Shown: positions 1 through 9,586, numbered from the stretch's first letter. The stretch is 64,000 nucleotides of DNA from Rhodococcus antarcticus (GCF_026153295.1 NZ_CP110615.1:2418001-2482000), one strand, 5' to 3'. A program made the numbers and translations. The notes: generated by a model from the letters alone, not told the origin.

Positions 1-256
1 CGTCGGCGCGTGAGGACACACCGGCGACCCTACTGGCGCAGCAGGGAGCGGTGGAGCACGAGGTGAGTGGTGGCCACGGCGGGCCGGGCGGGGTCGGCGG
101 GGTCGGCTGGGCACGCGTTTAGCGCGACAGCCGATCCGGACCGTGGCGGACGGTGGCTGGCGCGCTGCGGGAGGATGACGCCCGACCCCACCGCTGCGGT
201 GGTGGCCACGGCACCGTCGACACGGTTCGCCGGGCAGCCGGACAGGAGGGCCCCGC
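1..256. other. left edge, no assignable gene
   Basis: No convincing gene fits here. Two plus-strand frames are open from the edge (stops at 64-66 and 120-122), and both look GC-rich at third positions, so the C-terminal tail of an upstream gene is possible but cannot be chosen. The only clear signal is AGGAGGG at 244-250, the ribosome binding site of the following gene. Confidence 0.3.
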
Positions 257-1261
257 GTGATCCCGTTCGCCTACTCCCGCGCCACCGACGCCCCGGCCGC
301 CGTGGCCGCGGTCGCCGCGGACCCGGGCGCAGCCTTCCTCGGCGGCGGCACCGACCTCGTCGACCGCCTCAGGCTCGGGCTGGTGGAGCACGCACTGCTC
401 GTGGACGTCTCGCGGTTGCCCGCCACGGTCGAGGCCCTCCCCGGCGGCGGTCTGCGCATCGGTGCGGCCGTGCGCACGACGGACCTCGCCGTGCACCCGC
501 TGCTCCTGGCGCACTACCCGGTGCTCGTCGAGGCCTTGCTCAGCGGGGCCTCCAGCCCGCAGCGAGCCCTGGCCACCACCGCCGGCAACCTCCTGCAGCG
601 CACCCGGTGCGTGCACTTCCTGGACGCCTCCGCCCCGTGCGGCAAGCGCGAGCCCGGCTCCGGCTGCTCCGCGGTGGGCCGCCACGACCGCCACCACGCG
701 CTGCTCGGCGCCTCCGAGCACTGCACGGCGACCCACCCGTCGGACCTGGCCGTGGCCCTGGTGGTCCTGGACGCCGTCGTGGTGGTCCTGGGCCCCGAGG
801 GTGAGCGCCGCGTCCCGGTGGTGGCGCTGCACCGCCTGCCCGGCGCGCACCCCGAGCGGGACTCGGTGCTGGCGCACGGCGAGCTCGTCACCCACGTCGA
901 GCTCCCCCCGGCCGACGCCGCCGCGCGCTGCTCGACCTACCGCAAGGTCCACGACCGGTCGGCGCAGGCGTTCTCGCTCGTCTCCGTGGCCGCCGCGCTG
1001 GAGGTCACGGCCGGCACGGTCACCGCCGTGCGGATCGGGCTCGGCGGCGTTGCACCCAAGCCCTGGCGGGCGACCCTGGCCGAGTCGGTGGCGCTCGGTG
1101 CGCCCGCCACCGACAGCACCTTCCGGGCCGCGGCGGCCGCCGAGCTCGCCCACGCGCACGTCCGCGCGGGCAGCCGCTACAAGATCCCCATGGTCACCGG
1201 CACCCTCGTCACGGTGCTGCGCGAGCTGGCGCGGAAGCAGACCGGCACCGGCGCGGAGTAG
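257..1261 (+). CDS. FAD-binding subunit of a xanthine dehydrogenase-family molybdoenzyme (PaoB/YagS-like)
   Basis: 334 aa. The N-terminal FAD-binding fold of molybdopterin dehydrogenases is seen in FLGGGTDLVD (about residues 31-40), and a CO-dehydrogenase flavoprotein C-terminal domain follows (about 220-325). Between them is a Cys-rich insert (CVHFLDASAPCGKREPGSGC, then C further on, about residues 117-155), typical of the PaoB/YagS group, where it holds an extra [4Fe-4S] cluster. These proteins pass electrons between a 2Fe-2S subunit and a molybdenum subunit during aldehyde oxidation. The GTG start is set by AGGAGGG 6 bases upstream. Neither partner subunit is visible: the next gene is convergent and the 250 bases upstream contain no 2Fe-2S gene. 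Partners may lie left of the window, or the gene is an orphan. Confidence 0.85.
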   Translation: MIPFAYSRATDAPAAVAAVAADPGAAFLGGGTDLVDRLRLGLVEHALLVDVSRLPATVEALPGGGLRIGAAVRTTDLAVHPLLLAHYPVLVEALLSGASSPQRALATTAGNLLQRTRCVHFLDASAPCGKREPGSGCSAVGRHDRHHALLGASEHCTATHPSDLAVALVVLDAVVVVLGPEGERRVPVVALHRLPGAHPERDSVLAHGELVTHVELPPADAAARCSTYRKVHDRSAQAFSLVSVAAALEVTAGTVTAVRIGLGGVAPKPWRATLAESVALGAPATDSTFRAAAAAELAHAHVRAGSRYKIPMVTGTLVTVLRELARKQTGTGAE

Positions 1262-1265
1262 GCGC

Positions 1266-2054
1266 CTAGGACCGCGCCGTCGCCGGGGCGAGCTCGATCT
1301 GCTCCGCCGCGCGGACGGCGTGCACGTCCCCGGTGTACTCCGCCCGGGCCTCGGCCACCACGGCGTCGATCGAGGTCCACGGGGGGACGTGGGTGAGCAG
1401 CAGCCGCCCCACCCCGGCCTCGCGCGCGAGCACACCCGCCTGGGTGCCGGAGAGGTGCACACCGACGGGCCGGTCCGGGGCGTCGGTCCACGAGGCCTCG
1501 GCCAGCAGCACGTCCGCCCCCTGCGCGAGGGTCGTCATCGCCGCGCAGGGCCCGGTGTCCCCGGTGTAGACGAAGGTGGCACCGTCGGCGTCGGCGAACC
1601 GCATCGCGTAGGCCTCGCACGGGTGGTCCACCAGCGCCACCTCGACGGTGACCGGGCCGAAGGTCAGCGTCTCGCCGGGCACCCACGGCCGCAGGTCCAG
1701 CACGTCGGTCACGTCGTCGACCTCACCGCCACGCTCGGCGGAGGCGACCCCCAGCCGCAGCGCCGCGTCGGAGGGGGCGTGCACCCGGGTCAGGCCCGGG
1801 CGGGCGTGCGGGTGGTAGCGCCGCCAGACGAGCAGCCCGGCCACGTCGAGGCAGTGGTCGGCGTGCAGGTGGCTGAGCAGGACGGTGGCATCGGCCGGGT
1901 CCACGTAGCGCTGCAGCGCGCCCAGGGTGCCGCCGCCGAGGTCGAGGACCAGCGGGGGGGCGCCCGAGGCCGTGAGCAGGTAGCCCGAGGCCGGCGAGTC
2001 CGGGCCGGACACGCTCCCGGAGCACCCCAGCACGGTCAGCCGCATGGCCGCCAT
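1266..2054 (-). CDS. MBL-fold metallohydrolase (Rv1339-like, putative cyclic-nucleotide phosphodiesterase)
   Basis: 262 aa beta-lactamase-fold hydrolase. The metal site HLHADH is at residues 62-67, with the later ligands in YTGDTG and LTHVPPW. Its place directly after murI matches mycobacterial Rv1339, reported as an atypical class II cAMP phosphodiesterase; other family members are RNase Z-like. Hydrolysis of cAMP is inferred from orthology and position. The start could be the first ATG or the one three codons in (MRLTVLG), which fits the family better. It begins 17 bases after murI and is probably co-transcribed with murI and the rhomboid gene. Confidence 0.85.
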   Translation of the reverse strand: MAAMRLTVLGCSGSVSGPDSPASGYLLTASGAPPLVLDLGGGTLGALQRYVDPADATVLLSHLHADHCLDVAGLLVWRRYHPHARPGLTRVHAPSDAALRLGVASAERGGEVDDVTDVLDLRPWVPGETLTFGPVTVEVALVDHPCEAYAMRFADADGATFVYTGDTGPCAAMTTLAQGADVLLAEASWTDAPDRPVGVHLSGTQAGVLAREAGVGRLLLTHVPPWTSIDAVVAEARAEYTGDVHAVRAAEQIELAPATARS

Positions 2055-2071
2055 GCTGCCACGGAGCCCCG

Positions 2072-2953
2072 TCAGGTCGTGACCGAACCCACCGACGTCG
2101 AGCCCTCTGCCGTCGAGCCCACCGACGCCGACCCCACCGCCGTCGAGCCCACCGACGCCGACCCCACGGCCGTCAGCTCCGGGCCGAGGAAGCGCCGACC
2201 CAGCCGGGCGAACTGCTCCGGGTCCCCGGTGGCCAGGAAGGTGCGCCGCGGGGCCGAACCCCCGTGCTCGCGCAGCAGGTCGGCGGTCGTGAGGACCTTG
2301 AGCACGTCCTTGGCCGTCTCCTCCGCGCTGGAGACCAGGGTGACGCCGTCACCCATCACCAGCTGCACCACCCCCGACAGGAGCGGGTAGTGGGTGCAGC
2401 CGAGGACCAGGGTGTCCACGTCGGCCTCCTGCAACGGCTCCAGGTAGGCCTGGGCGAGGCCGAGGACCTGGCGCCCGCTGGTCACCCCGCGCTCGACGAA
2501 GTCCACGAACCGCGGGCAGGCGGCGGTGGTGAGCTGCACGGCGGAGGCGGCGAAGGCGTCGTCGTAGGCCCGCGAGGTGACGGTGCCCCGGGTGGCGATG
2601 ACCCCCACCCGGCTGCTGCGCGTGGTCGCTACGGCTCGGCGCACCGCCGGCAGGATCACCTCGACCACCGGCACCGGGTAGCGCTCCCGGGCGTCGCGCA
2701 GGCACGCGGCGCTGGCGGTGTTGCACGCGATCACGAGCGCCTTGACCCCGCGCTCCACCAGGTCGTCGGCCACGGCGAGGGCGTGCGCACGGACCTCGGC
2801 GACGGGCAGCGGACCGTAGGGGCCGTTCGCGGTGTCCCCCACGTAGAGGACCGCCTCGTCGGGGAGCTGGTCGATGATCGCCCGCGCCACGGTGAGCCCA
2901 CCGACCCCGGAGTCGAAGATCCCGATCGGCCGGTCCGCCGGGTTGGTGCTCAC
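2072..2953 (-). CDS. murI: glutamate racemase
   Basis: 293 aa cytoplasmic enzyme making D-glutamate for peptidoglycan. Conserved blocks are visible: [12 protein letters not shown] at the N-terminus with the first catalytic region, [10 protein letters not shown], the catalytic Cys in ACNTASA, and the second in LGCTHYPLL. The GTG start overlaps the rhomboid stop by 4 bases (GTGA), implying translational coupling. The last roughly 30 residues are unusual: after the normal C-terminus the protein carries a low-complexity tail of repeated VGS/T-A units, encoded by tandem 30-bp repeats. The tail lies outside the catalytic core and is not part of the usual family. Confidence 0.95.
   Translation of the reverse strand: MSTNPADRPIGIFDSGVGGLTVARAIIDQLPDEAVLYVGDTANGPYGPLPVAEVRAHALAVADDLVERGVKALVIACNTASAACLRDARERYPVPVVEVILPAVRRAVATTRSSRVGVIATRGTVTSRAYDDAFAASAVQLTTAACPRFVDFVERGVTSGRQVLGLAQAYLEPLQEADVDTLVLGCTHYPLLSGVVQLVMGDGVTLVSSAEETAKDVLKVLTTADLLREHGGSAPRRTFLATGDPEQFARLGRRFLGPELTAVGSASVGSTAVGSASVGSTAEGSTSVGSVTT
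2081..2170. repeat. 30-bp tandem repeat inside the 3' end of murI
   Basis: Two adjacent copies at 2111-2140 and 2141-2170 differ at one base; a degraded partial copy precedes them from 2081. The period of 30 keeps the reading frame, so the array encodes ten-residue repeats in the MurI tail. Confidence 0.9.
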
Positions 2954-3531
2954 CGGGGGCGCGCCAGCACCGCGGCCGCGCCGATCCCGCCCAGCGCGCC
3001 GAACAGGTGGCCCTCCCAGCTGACACCGGGGTCACCGGGCAGCACGCCCCACAGCACCCCGCCGTAGACCACCAGCAGGACGAGGCCGAGCGCCACCTGG
3101 CCCAGGTTCCGGGCGAACACCCCGCGCACCAGCAGGAACGCGAGCCAGCCGAACACCAGCACCGACGCGCCCAGGTGCACACCGGGCGCTCCCACCAGCC
3201 ACACCCCCGCACCCGCGGTCAGCCAGACCACGGCGGTGACGGCCAGCGCGCGAGGCACCCCGGAGAGCAGCAGCAGGAAGCCGAGCACGAGCAGCGGGAC
3301 CGTGTTGCCCGCGAGGTGGCCGAACCCGCCGTGCAGCAGGGGTGCGAGCAGGATCCCGACCAGGCCGTCGGTGTCCCGGGGGGTGATCCCGTTGGCGAAG
3401 ACCTCGGCGTCCAGGGCGGAGCCCGTGGTCTGGTCGACGACCTCCAGCACCCACAGCAGAGCCACGAACGCGACGGAGCCGAGCAGAGCGGTGCGCCAGA
3501 CCGGCCGTGACGGCGTCGGCGTGGCGGTCAC
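2950..3531 (-). CDS. rhomboid family intramembrane serine protease
   Basis: 193 aa and about six transmembrane segments. The rhomboid signature is complete: HLAGN (H72-N76), the nucleophile in GASVLVFG (S123) and the catalytic His in [10 protein letters not shown] (H175). This is the counterpart of mycobacterial Rv1337. The GTG start at 3531 gives an N-terminus ([10 protein letters not shown]) just ahead of the first membrane helix; upstream in-frame sequence is low-complexity and unlikely to be coding. The stop overlaps the murI start. Substrate unknown. Confidence 0.9.
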   Translation of the reverse strand: MTATPTPSRPVWRTALLGSVAFVALLWVLEVVDQTTGSALDAEVFANGITPRDTDGLVGILLAPLLHGGFGHLAGNTVPLLVLGFLLLLSGVPRALAVTAVVWLTAGAGVWLVGAPGVHLGASVLVFGWLAFLLVRGVFARNLGQVALGLVLLVVYGGVLWGVLPGDPGVSWEGHLFGALGGIGAAAVLARPR

Positions 3532-3536
3532 GGCTC

Positions 3537-3559
3537 GCCCCCCGACCCCTCCGGGGGGC
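3537..3559 (-). terminator. GC hairpin between peptidase and rhomboid genes
   Basis: An 8-bp stem GCCCCCCG/CGGGGGGC with a 7-base loop sits in the 92-base gap. No T-run follows. It could be a weak terminator; it stands where mycobacteria carry mec-cysO-cysM. Confidence 0.35.
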
Positions 3560-3623
3560 CGGCGCGGTCCTGCCCGGTCCTCAGCACGGTCGTGATCGTA
3601 GTGCGGGCCGTCCTGGCTGCGGA

Positions 3624-4616
3624 TCAGGCCAGCGCCGAGGGCAGCACGTCCCGGTAGGCCCGCACCCCCGTCACGGTGGTCGCGGCGAGCACCGCGTGCA
3701 CGATGGCCCGCGCCACGCAGTCGGCCCCGGCCGCGGTGATGGCGTCCAGCCGGGGCACGTCCACCGCACCCTCGCCGGTGGCCAGGGCGAAGAAGGTGTC
3801 CCCGTCCAGCATGGAGTGGGCCGGGCGCACGGCCCGGGCCAGCCCGTCGTGCGCGGCCACGGCGAGGCGGCGGCACTGGGGCTTGGTCAGACCGGCATCG
3901 GTGGCCACCACCCCGATGGTCGTGTTGAGCCGCGCCGCGTCGTCGGCGAGGGCCGCGAACGCGTCCACCTCTGCGTGCACGGGTGCACGCAGCCCGTCGA
4001 GCTCGGGGTCCGCCGCCCACGGCAGCCCCGTCCGCGGGTCGACCACCGACCCGGCCGGGTTCACCGCCACCAGGGCCGCCACGGTCGTCCCGTCCGCGAG
4101 GACCGCGCTGGCCGTGCCGATCCCGCCCTGCAGCACCCCGGCACGCGCGCCGGTGCCCGCCCCCACGCAACCCTGGGCCACCTCGAGCCCGGCCGCCTCG
4201 CACGCCGCCCGCCCGAACGCCGCGTCCGGGACGTTGCCGAACACCGTGGAGGAGTGCAGGTCGAACAGCACGGCGGCCGGGACGATCGGCACCACGTGGT
4301 GCTCGGCCGGGCCCACCCGGAACCCGTGCCCGCGCTCGGCGAGCCAGCCCACCACCCCGTCTGCCGCAGCCAGCCCGTAGGCGCTGCCGCCGGTCAGCAC
4401 CACGGCCTGCACCTGCTGCACGAGGTGGCTGGGGTCGAGCAGGTCGGTCTCCCGGGTGCCCGGCCCACCCCCGCGGACGTCCACCCCACCGGTCGCGCCG
4501 GCCGGCGCCAGCACGACGGTGGTGCCCGTGGCCCACCCGCCGCCGAGGCGCTGGTGGTGGCCCACGGTCAGCCCCGCCACGTCGGTGAGGGCGTCGCGCG
4601 GGCCGGGGTGGGTCAC
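3624..4616 (-). CDS. P1 (S58/DmpA-type) family peptidase
   Basis: 330 aa, homologous to Rv1333 and to the DmpA aminopeptidase group, which mature by cutting themselves just before an N-terminal nucleophile. The Gly-rich core block GGSAYGLAAADGV is at 75-87. The likely autocleavage point is N231-T232-T233 in RLNTTIGV, giving a Thr rather than the Ser nucleophile of classical DmpA. Physiological substrate unknown. The start codon overlaps the DUF2017 stop (ATGA), so the two are translationally coupled. Confidence 0.88.
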   Translation of the reverse strand: MTHPGPRDALTDVAGLTVGHHQRLGGGWATGTTVVLAPAGATGGVDVRGGGPGTRETDLLDPSHLVQQVQAVVLTGGSAYGLAAADGVVGWLAERGHGFRVGPAEHHVVPIVPAAVLFDLHSSTVFGNVPDAAFGRAACEAAGLEVAQGCVGAGTGARAGVLQGGIGTASAVLADGTTVAALVAVNPAGSVVDPRTGLPWAADPELDGLRAPVHAEVDAFAALADDAARLNTTIGVVATDAGLTKPQCRRLAVAAHDGLARAVRPAHSMLDGDTFFALATGEGAVDVPRLDAITAAGADCVARAIVHAVLAATTVTGVRAYRDVLPSALA

Positions 4617-5197
4617 GGCAGCAGGACCTGCACCAGGGAGTCCTGCACCCAGGTCAGCCAGTGGTACACGCCGAGGTGGCCGGCGCGCGGGTCGTCCTCG
4701 GGCAGCTCGTCGGGGGTGTCGGCGTCGATGTCGAGCACCACACCCAGCGACAGCCGCACGTCGTTGATGGCCACGAGCCAGGCGTCGGCCTCCTCGGGAG
4801 TGAGGTTCACCCGTCCACCGTGCGCGGGGCAGGTGGCCAGGAGCACGGCCGCGGCCGCCCGCTTCGACTCGATGATCTCCGGCTCGTGCAGGCTGCGCAG
4901 CGCCGCCGCGGAGTCGTCCCCCGCCCCGGCCGGGTCCACCCCGTCCACCTCGCCGAGGTCGGTGCGGTGGAAGTCCGGCAGCAGCCGGGCCAGGGTCGCG
5001 TCCTCTGGTGGCGTGCTGTGCCCGGTGCGGACGCCGGTGATCTCGCTGAGCTCGTCCTGGGGTGCGGCGTCCGCGCGCTCACCGAGCATCTCGGTGATGG
5101 AACCGACCATGCCGCGCAGGACGGCCGCCTCCTGGGCCTCCAGCTCGGACCGGAACCGGGAGCCGGTCAGCGAGGCCTTGCGGATCCAGGGCTGCAC
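4613..5197 (-). CDS. DUF2017 protein (Rv1332-like)
   Basis: 194 aa, function unknown. It sits immediately downstream of clpS throughout actinobacteria, so a link with ClpCP proteolysis is often suspected but unproven. Recognisable pieces are the start QPWIRKASLTG, an acidic middle, and the C-terminal block TPEEADAWLVAINDVRLSLG then GVYHWLTWVQDSLV. The start at 5197 (GTG) is chosen because the conserved N-terminus begins there and GAGAAGAGGA lies just upstream; the frame is open further but loses all conservation. Confidence 0.88.
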   Translation of the reverse strand: MQPWIRKASLTGSRFRSELEAQEAAVLRGMVGSITEMLGERADAAPQDELSEITGVRTGHSTPPEDATLARLLPDFHRTDLGEVDGVDPAGAGDDSAAALRSLHEPEIIESKRAAAAVLLATCPAHGGRVNLTPEEADAWLVAINDVRLSLGVVLDIDADTPDELPEDDPRAGHLGVYHWLTWVQDSLVQVLLP

Positions 5198-5235
5198 GGT
5201 CCTCTTCTCGGTGGTCGGTACGGGGCGGTGCGCGG

Positions 5236-5535
5236 TCAGTCGCGCTGGACGGTGGCCCAGAGTCCGGCGCCCTGGAGCTTGGCGGCGTCGGCCTCCATGC
5301 TCTCGCGCGGGCCCGAGGTGACCGTCGAGCGGCCCTCGCTGTGCACCTGCATCATCTTCTCGGTGGCCTTCGCCTTGCTGAAGCCCAGCAGCTTCTGGAA
5401 CACGTACGTCACGTAGTGCATGAGGTTCACCGGGTCGTCCCACACGACGGTGACCCACGGTCGGTCGGTGCCGACGGCCTCCTCCACCGAGGCGTCGGAG
5501 GCGGTCCCGGGCTCGACCTCCAGCGGTGCAGCCAT
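5236..5535 (-). CDS. clpS: ATP-dependent Clp protease adaptor ClpS
   Basis: 99 aa. ClpS binds N-degron substrates and delivers them to the Clp ATPase. The binding-pocket core WDDPVNLMHYVTYVF and the following KLLGFSKAKATEKMMQVH helix are intact. The ATG at 5535 is favoured: a TAGGGT hexamer ends 7 bases before it and no Shine-Dalgarno is present, indicating a leaderless mRNA. It leads the clpS-DUF2017-peptidase run and is divergent from pncB with only 46 bases between. Confidence 0.95.
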   Translation of the reverse strand: MAAPLEVEPGTASDASVEEAVGTDRPWVTVVWDDPVNLMHYVTYVFQKLLGFSKAKATEKMMQVHSEGRSTVTSGPRESMEADAAKLQGAGLWATVQRD

Positions 5536-5581
5536 GCTGGACACCCTACGACCAGGGGCCCGCCTCGTAGAGTCCGTGATC
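5536..5581. promoter_or_regulatory. divergent clpS/pncB promoter region
   Basis: Two TANNNT hexamers face away from each other within 46 bases: TAGGGT (minus, 5543-5548), 7 bases before the clpS ATG, and TAGAGT (plus, 5568-5573), 8 bases before the pncB GTG at 5582. Both transcripts are expected to be leaderless. Confidence 0.6.
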
Positions 5582-6880
5582 GTGACGACGCGCACGAGCA
5601 CCGCCCTGCTCACCGACTCCTACGAGCTGACGATGCTCTCCGCCGCCCTGCGCAACGGCACGGCGCACCGGGCGTGCACCTTCGAGGTGTTCGCCCGCTC
5701 GCTGCCGCACGGGCGTCGCTACGGGGTGGTCGCGGGCACCGGACGCCTGCTGGACCTGCTGCGCGAGTTCACCTTCGGCGAGGCCGAGCTCGCCTCGGTG
5801 GAGCACGGCCTGGACGAGGCGACGCTGGAGTGGCTGCGCGGCTATCGCTTCACGGGAGCCGTCGAGGGCTACCGCGAGGGAGAGCTGTACTTCCCGGGCT
5901 CCCCCGTGCTGACCGTCACCGGCACCTTCGCCGAGTGCGTGCTGCTGGAGACCCTCGCGCTGTCGGTCCTCAACCACGACAGCGCCGTCGCCTCCGCCGC
6001 CGCACGGATGGTCCAGGCCGCCGGGGGCCGCCGGACCATCGAGATGGGCTCGCGGCGCACCCACGAGGAGGCTGCGGTGGCCTCGGCCCGGGCCGCGTAC
6101 CTCGCCGGCTTCGACGCCACGTCCAACCTGGAGGCGGGCCGGCGCCACGGCGTGCCCACCTCCGGGACCAGCGCGCACTCGTTCACGCTGCTGCACACCG
6201 ACGCCGACGGGCCCGACGAGGCCGCCGCGTTCCGCGCCCAGGTCGACGCTCTCGGGGTGGGCACCACGCTGCTGGTGGACACCTACGACATCGCCCGGGG
6301 CATCGCCACCGCCATCGAGGTGGCCGGTACCGGCCTGGGGGCCGTGCGCATCGACTCCGGCGACCTGGGCGTGATGGCGGTGCAGGCCCGCGCGCAGCTC
6401 GACGGACTGGGCGCGACGAACACCCGGGTGGTGCTCTCCGGCGACCTCGACGAGCACTCCATCGCGGCGCTGCGGGCGGAACCGGTCGACGTCTACGGGG
6501 TGGGGACGTCGCTGGTCACGGGATCCGGGGCACCCACCGCGGGCATGGTCTACAAGCTCGTGGAGGTCGACGGCGTCCCCGTGGCCAAGCGCAGCAGCCA
6601 CAAGAACTCCCGCGGAGGGCACAAGCACGCCGTCCGACGGGCCCGCGAGACCGGCACGGTGGTCGAGGAGCTCGTGCACCGCGCCGGTCGTCCGCCCGAG
6701 CTGGGCGCGCACGACCGCGAGCTGGTGGTCCCGATGGTCCGCGACGGGGAGCTGCTCCACGGCCTGCCCACCCTCGAGGACTCCCGCGCACACCTGGCCG
6801 CCGCCCTGGTCAGCCTGCCCTGGGAGGGCCTGAAGCTCTCCCGCGGCGAGGCCGCCATCCCCACCACGTTCCTCGACTGA
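5582..6880 (+). CDS. pncB: nicotinate phosphoribosyltransferase
   Basis: 432 aa. It converts nicotinate and PRPP to nicotinate mononucleotide in NAD salvage. Family blocks: LLTDSYELTM at the N-terminus, the NHDSAVASAAARM stretch, GTSAHSF with the catalytic His, and IDSGDLG for phosphoribosyl binding. GTG at 5582 is favoured by TAGAGT 8 bases upstream; an in-frame GTG two codons earlier cannot be excluded. A nicotinamidase gene follows 30 bases later, so the pair makes and uses nicotinate. Confidence 0.95.
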   Translation: MTTRTSTALLTDSYELTMLSAALRNGTAHRACTFEVFARSLPHGRRYGVVAGTGRLLDLLREFTFGEAELASVEHGLDEATLEWLRGYRFTGAVEGYREGELYFPGSPVLTVTGTFAECVLLETLALSVLNHDSAVASAAARMVQAAGGRRTIEMGSRRTHEEAAVASARAAYLAGFDATSNLEAGRRHGVPTSGTSAHSFTLLHTDADGPDEAAAFRAQVDALGVGTTLLVDTYDIARGIATAIEVAGTGLGAVRIDSGDLGVMAVQARAQLDGLGATNTRVVLSGDLDEHSIAALRAEPVDVYGVGTSLVTGSGAPTAGMVYKLVEVDGVPVAKRSSHKNSRGGHKHAVRRARETGTVVEELVHRAGRPPELGAHDRELVVPMVRDGELLHGLPTLEDSRAHLAAALVSLPWEGLKLSRGEAAIPTTFLD

Positions 6881-6910
6881 CCCCACCCGCCCGACCGAGA
6901 GGCACCCGCC

Positions 6911-7492
6911 GTGACCACCGCGCTCGTCGTCGTCGACGTCCAGAACGACTTCTGCGAGGGCGGCTCCCTGGCGGTGGCCGGCGGCGCGGCGGTGGCGGCC
7001 GCGATCTCCCGGCACATCGCCGAGATGCGGGGGGCGGGCAGCGCGTACGCCCACGTCGTGGCCACCCGCGACCACCACGTCGAGCCCGGCGCGCACTTCA
7101 GCAGCACCCCGGACTTCGTGGACTCCTGGCCGCCGCACTGCCGGGTGAGCACGGCCGGGGCCTCCTTCCACCCCGACCTCGACGTGGCCGCGGTGGCGGC
7201 GGTGTTCTCCAAGGGCGCGCACGCCGCGGCCTACTCCGGGTTCGAGGGCACCGACCCCGACGGTCTGCGCCTGGCCGAGTGGCTGCGCGACCGGGAGGTG
7301 GACAGCGTGGAGATCGTCGGCATCGCCACCGACCACTGCGTCCGGGCCACCGCCCTGGACGCCGTCGCCGAGGGCTTCGACACCACGGTGCTGCTCGACC
7401 TCACCGCCGGGGTGGCCCCGGGGACGGTGGACCGCGCGCTGGCCGAGATGGCCGCGGCCGGCGTGGTGCTGCGCGGGGTCCCGCTCGGCTGA
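6911..7492 (+). CDS. pncA: nicotinamidase (isochorismatase fold)
   Basis: 193 aa. It hydrolyses nicotinamide to nicotinate, the substrate of the gene before it. The cysteine-hydrolase triad is D9, K101 and C143 (VVDVQNDF, FSKGAH, ATDHCV), and the metal ligands D54, H56 and H62 occur in RDHHVEPGAHF. GTG start with GAGAGG 8 bases upstream. In M. tuberculosis pncA is elsewhere in the genome; here salvage is one operon. A pyrazinamidase side activity is expected from family knowledge but not shown. Confidence 0.92.
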   Translation: MTTALVVVDVQNDFCEGGSLAVAGGAAVAAAISRHIAEMRGAGSAYAHVVATRDHHVEPGAHFSSTPDFVDSWPPHCRVSTAGASFHPDLDVAAVAAVFSKGAHAAAYSGFEGTDPDGLRLAEWLRDREVDSVEIVGIATDHCVRATALDAVAEGFDTTVLLDLTAGVAPGTVDRALAEMAAAGVVLRGVPLG

Positions 7493-7571
7493 GCTGCGGT
7501 CACCGGCCGTCCCCGCCCGCCCCGGCCCGGCGACGGCGAACGGTCGGCCCGCGGCGGTAGCGTCACCCGAC

Positions 7572-9586
7572 GTGCCCGACCTGCCTCCCGTCCCCGAGCT
7601 GCTCGCCTCCGCGGTGACCGCGCTGGGCGGCACCGAGCGCACCGGGCAGGTCACCATGGCCTCGGCCGTCGCCCACGCCCTGGACACCGGGGAGCACCTG
7701 GCGGTGCAGGCCGGCACGGGCACCGGCAAGTCGCTCGCCTACCTGGTCCCGGCCATCCGGCACGCCGTGGAGTCCGGGAGGACCGTCGTGGTCTCCACCG
7801 CCACCATCGCCCTGCAGCGCCAGCTCGTGGACCGCGACCTCCCCCGGCTCAGCAAGGCCCTGGCCCCGTCGCTGCCGCGCACCCCGGAGTTCGCGATCCT
7901 CAAGGGTCGCCGCAACTACCTGTGCCTGCACCGCCTCGCCTCCGGTGCACCGGAGGAGCCCGAGGACGCCGCCCTGTTCGACCCGTTCGCCGTGTCCAAG
8001 CTCGGCCGGGAGGTCCAGCGGCTGACCGCCTGGGCGGAGAAGACCACCACCGGCGACCGCGACGAGATAGTCCCCGGGGTCACCGAGCAGGCCTGGCGCC
8101 AGGTCAGCGTCTCCGCCCGCGAGTGCCTCGGCGTCTCCCGCTGCCCGGTGGGCCAGGACTGCTTCGCGGAGAAGGCCCGCGCCTCGGCGGCCAAGGTCGA
8201 CGTGGTGGTGACCAACCACGCTCTGCTGGCCATCGATGCCATCACGGGCGTGCCGGTGCTGCCGGAGCACGACGTGGTCGTCATCGACGAGGCGCACGAG
8301 CTGGTGGACCGGGTGACGGGCGTCGCCACGGCCGAGCTGTTCGGCGGGGCCGTCGCCGCCGCCGCCCGGCGCAGCGCCAAGCTCGCCGACGACCGGGACG
8401 TCGACCACCTCACCGAGGCCGGCGACCTGCTCACCCTGGCCCTGACCGAGACGACGCCCGGTCGCTGGGAGGCCCTGCCCGAGGGCATGGCGGGCCCGTT
8501 GACCACCGTGCGGGACGCGGCGTGGTCGCTGCGCACGGCGATCGGCCCGGCCAGGCCCGGGCAGAACGCCTCCGACCCCGAGGGTGCGGCCGCCCGGACC
8601 GCGGCCCTGGCCCTGGTCGAGGAGGTCCACGACACCGCCGTCCGCGTCCTCACCGCCTTCGACGAGCCGGACCCGGCCCAGCGCCGTGACGTGGTGTGGC
8701 TGGCCGACGAGGAGCGCCGGGGACGGGTGGTGCGGGTGGCGCCGCTCAGCGTGGGCGGGCTGCTGCGCGCGAGCCTGTTCGCCGAGGCGACCGTGGTGTT
8801 GACCTCGGCGACCCTGGCCCTGGGCGGCAGCTTCGACGGCCTGGCCCGGCAGTGGGGGCTGCCCGCGGAGAACAGCGCCCCGGTGAGCGCGGCGACGGCC
8901 TCCGGCAAGGAGGTGGTGCCCGCCGCGCGGTGGAGCAGCCTCGACGTCGGCTCGCCGTTCAACCACTCCGGCGCCGGGATCCTCTACGTGGCCAAGCACC
9001 TGCCCGCGCCGGGCCGCGACGGGCTCGTGGAGTCCTACCTGGCCGAGATCGAGGGACTCGTGGGCGCCGCGGGCGGCCGTACCCTGGGACTGTTCAGCTC
9101 CATGCGGGCCGCCAAGACCGCCGCCGAGGCCATGCGCGAGCGGCTGGACACCCCGGTGCTGTGCCAGGGCGACGACTCCACCGGCCAGCTGATCACGCGC
9201 TTCGCCGCCGACGAGGCGACCTCGCTGTTCGGCACCCTCTCGCTGTGGCAGGGGGTGGACGTGCCGGGGCGCTCGCTGTCGCTGGTGATCCTCGACCGCA
9301 TCCCGTTCCCGCGGCCCGACGACCCCCTGCTCGTGGCACGGCAGCGCGCGGTGGAGAGCGCCGGGGGCAACGGGTTCCTGTCCGTGGCGGCGAACCACGC
9401 CGCGCTGCTGCTCGCCCAGGGGGTGGGTCGGCTGCTGCGCAGCGTCGACGACCGGGGCGTGGTGGCCGTGCTCGACCCGCGCCTGGTCACCGCGCGCTAC
9501 GGCGGCTACCTGCGAGCGTCGCTGCCGCCGTTCTGGCCGACGACCGATCCAGCCGTGGTCCGCGCAGCACTCGCCCGGCTCACGGC

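Noticed and set aside
2081..2170. CRISPR-like repeats (this and the other tandem arrays)
   Set aside because: Units are directly adjacent with no spacers, in frame within genes, and no cas genes occur.
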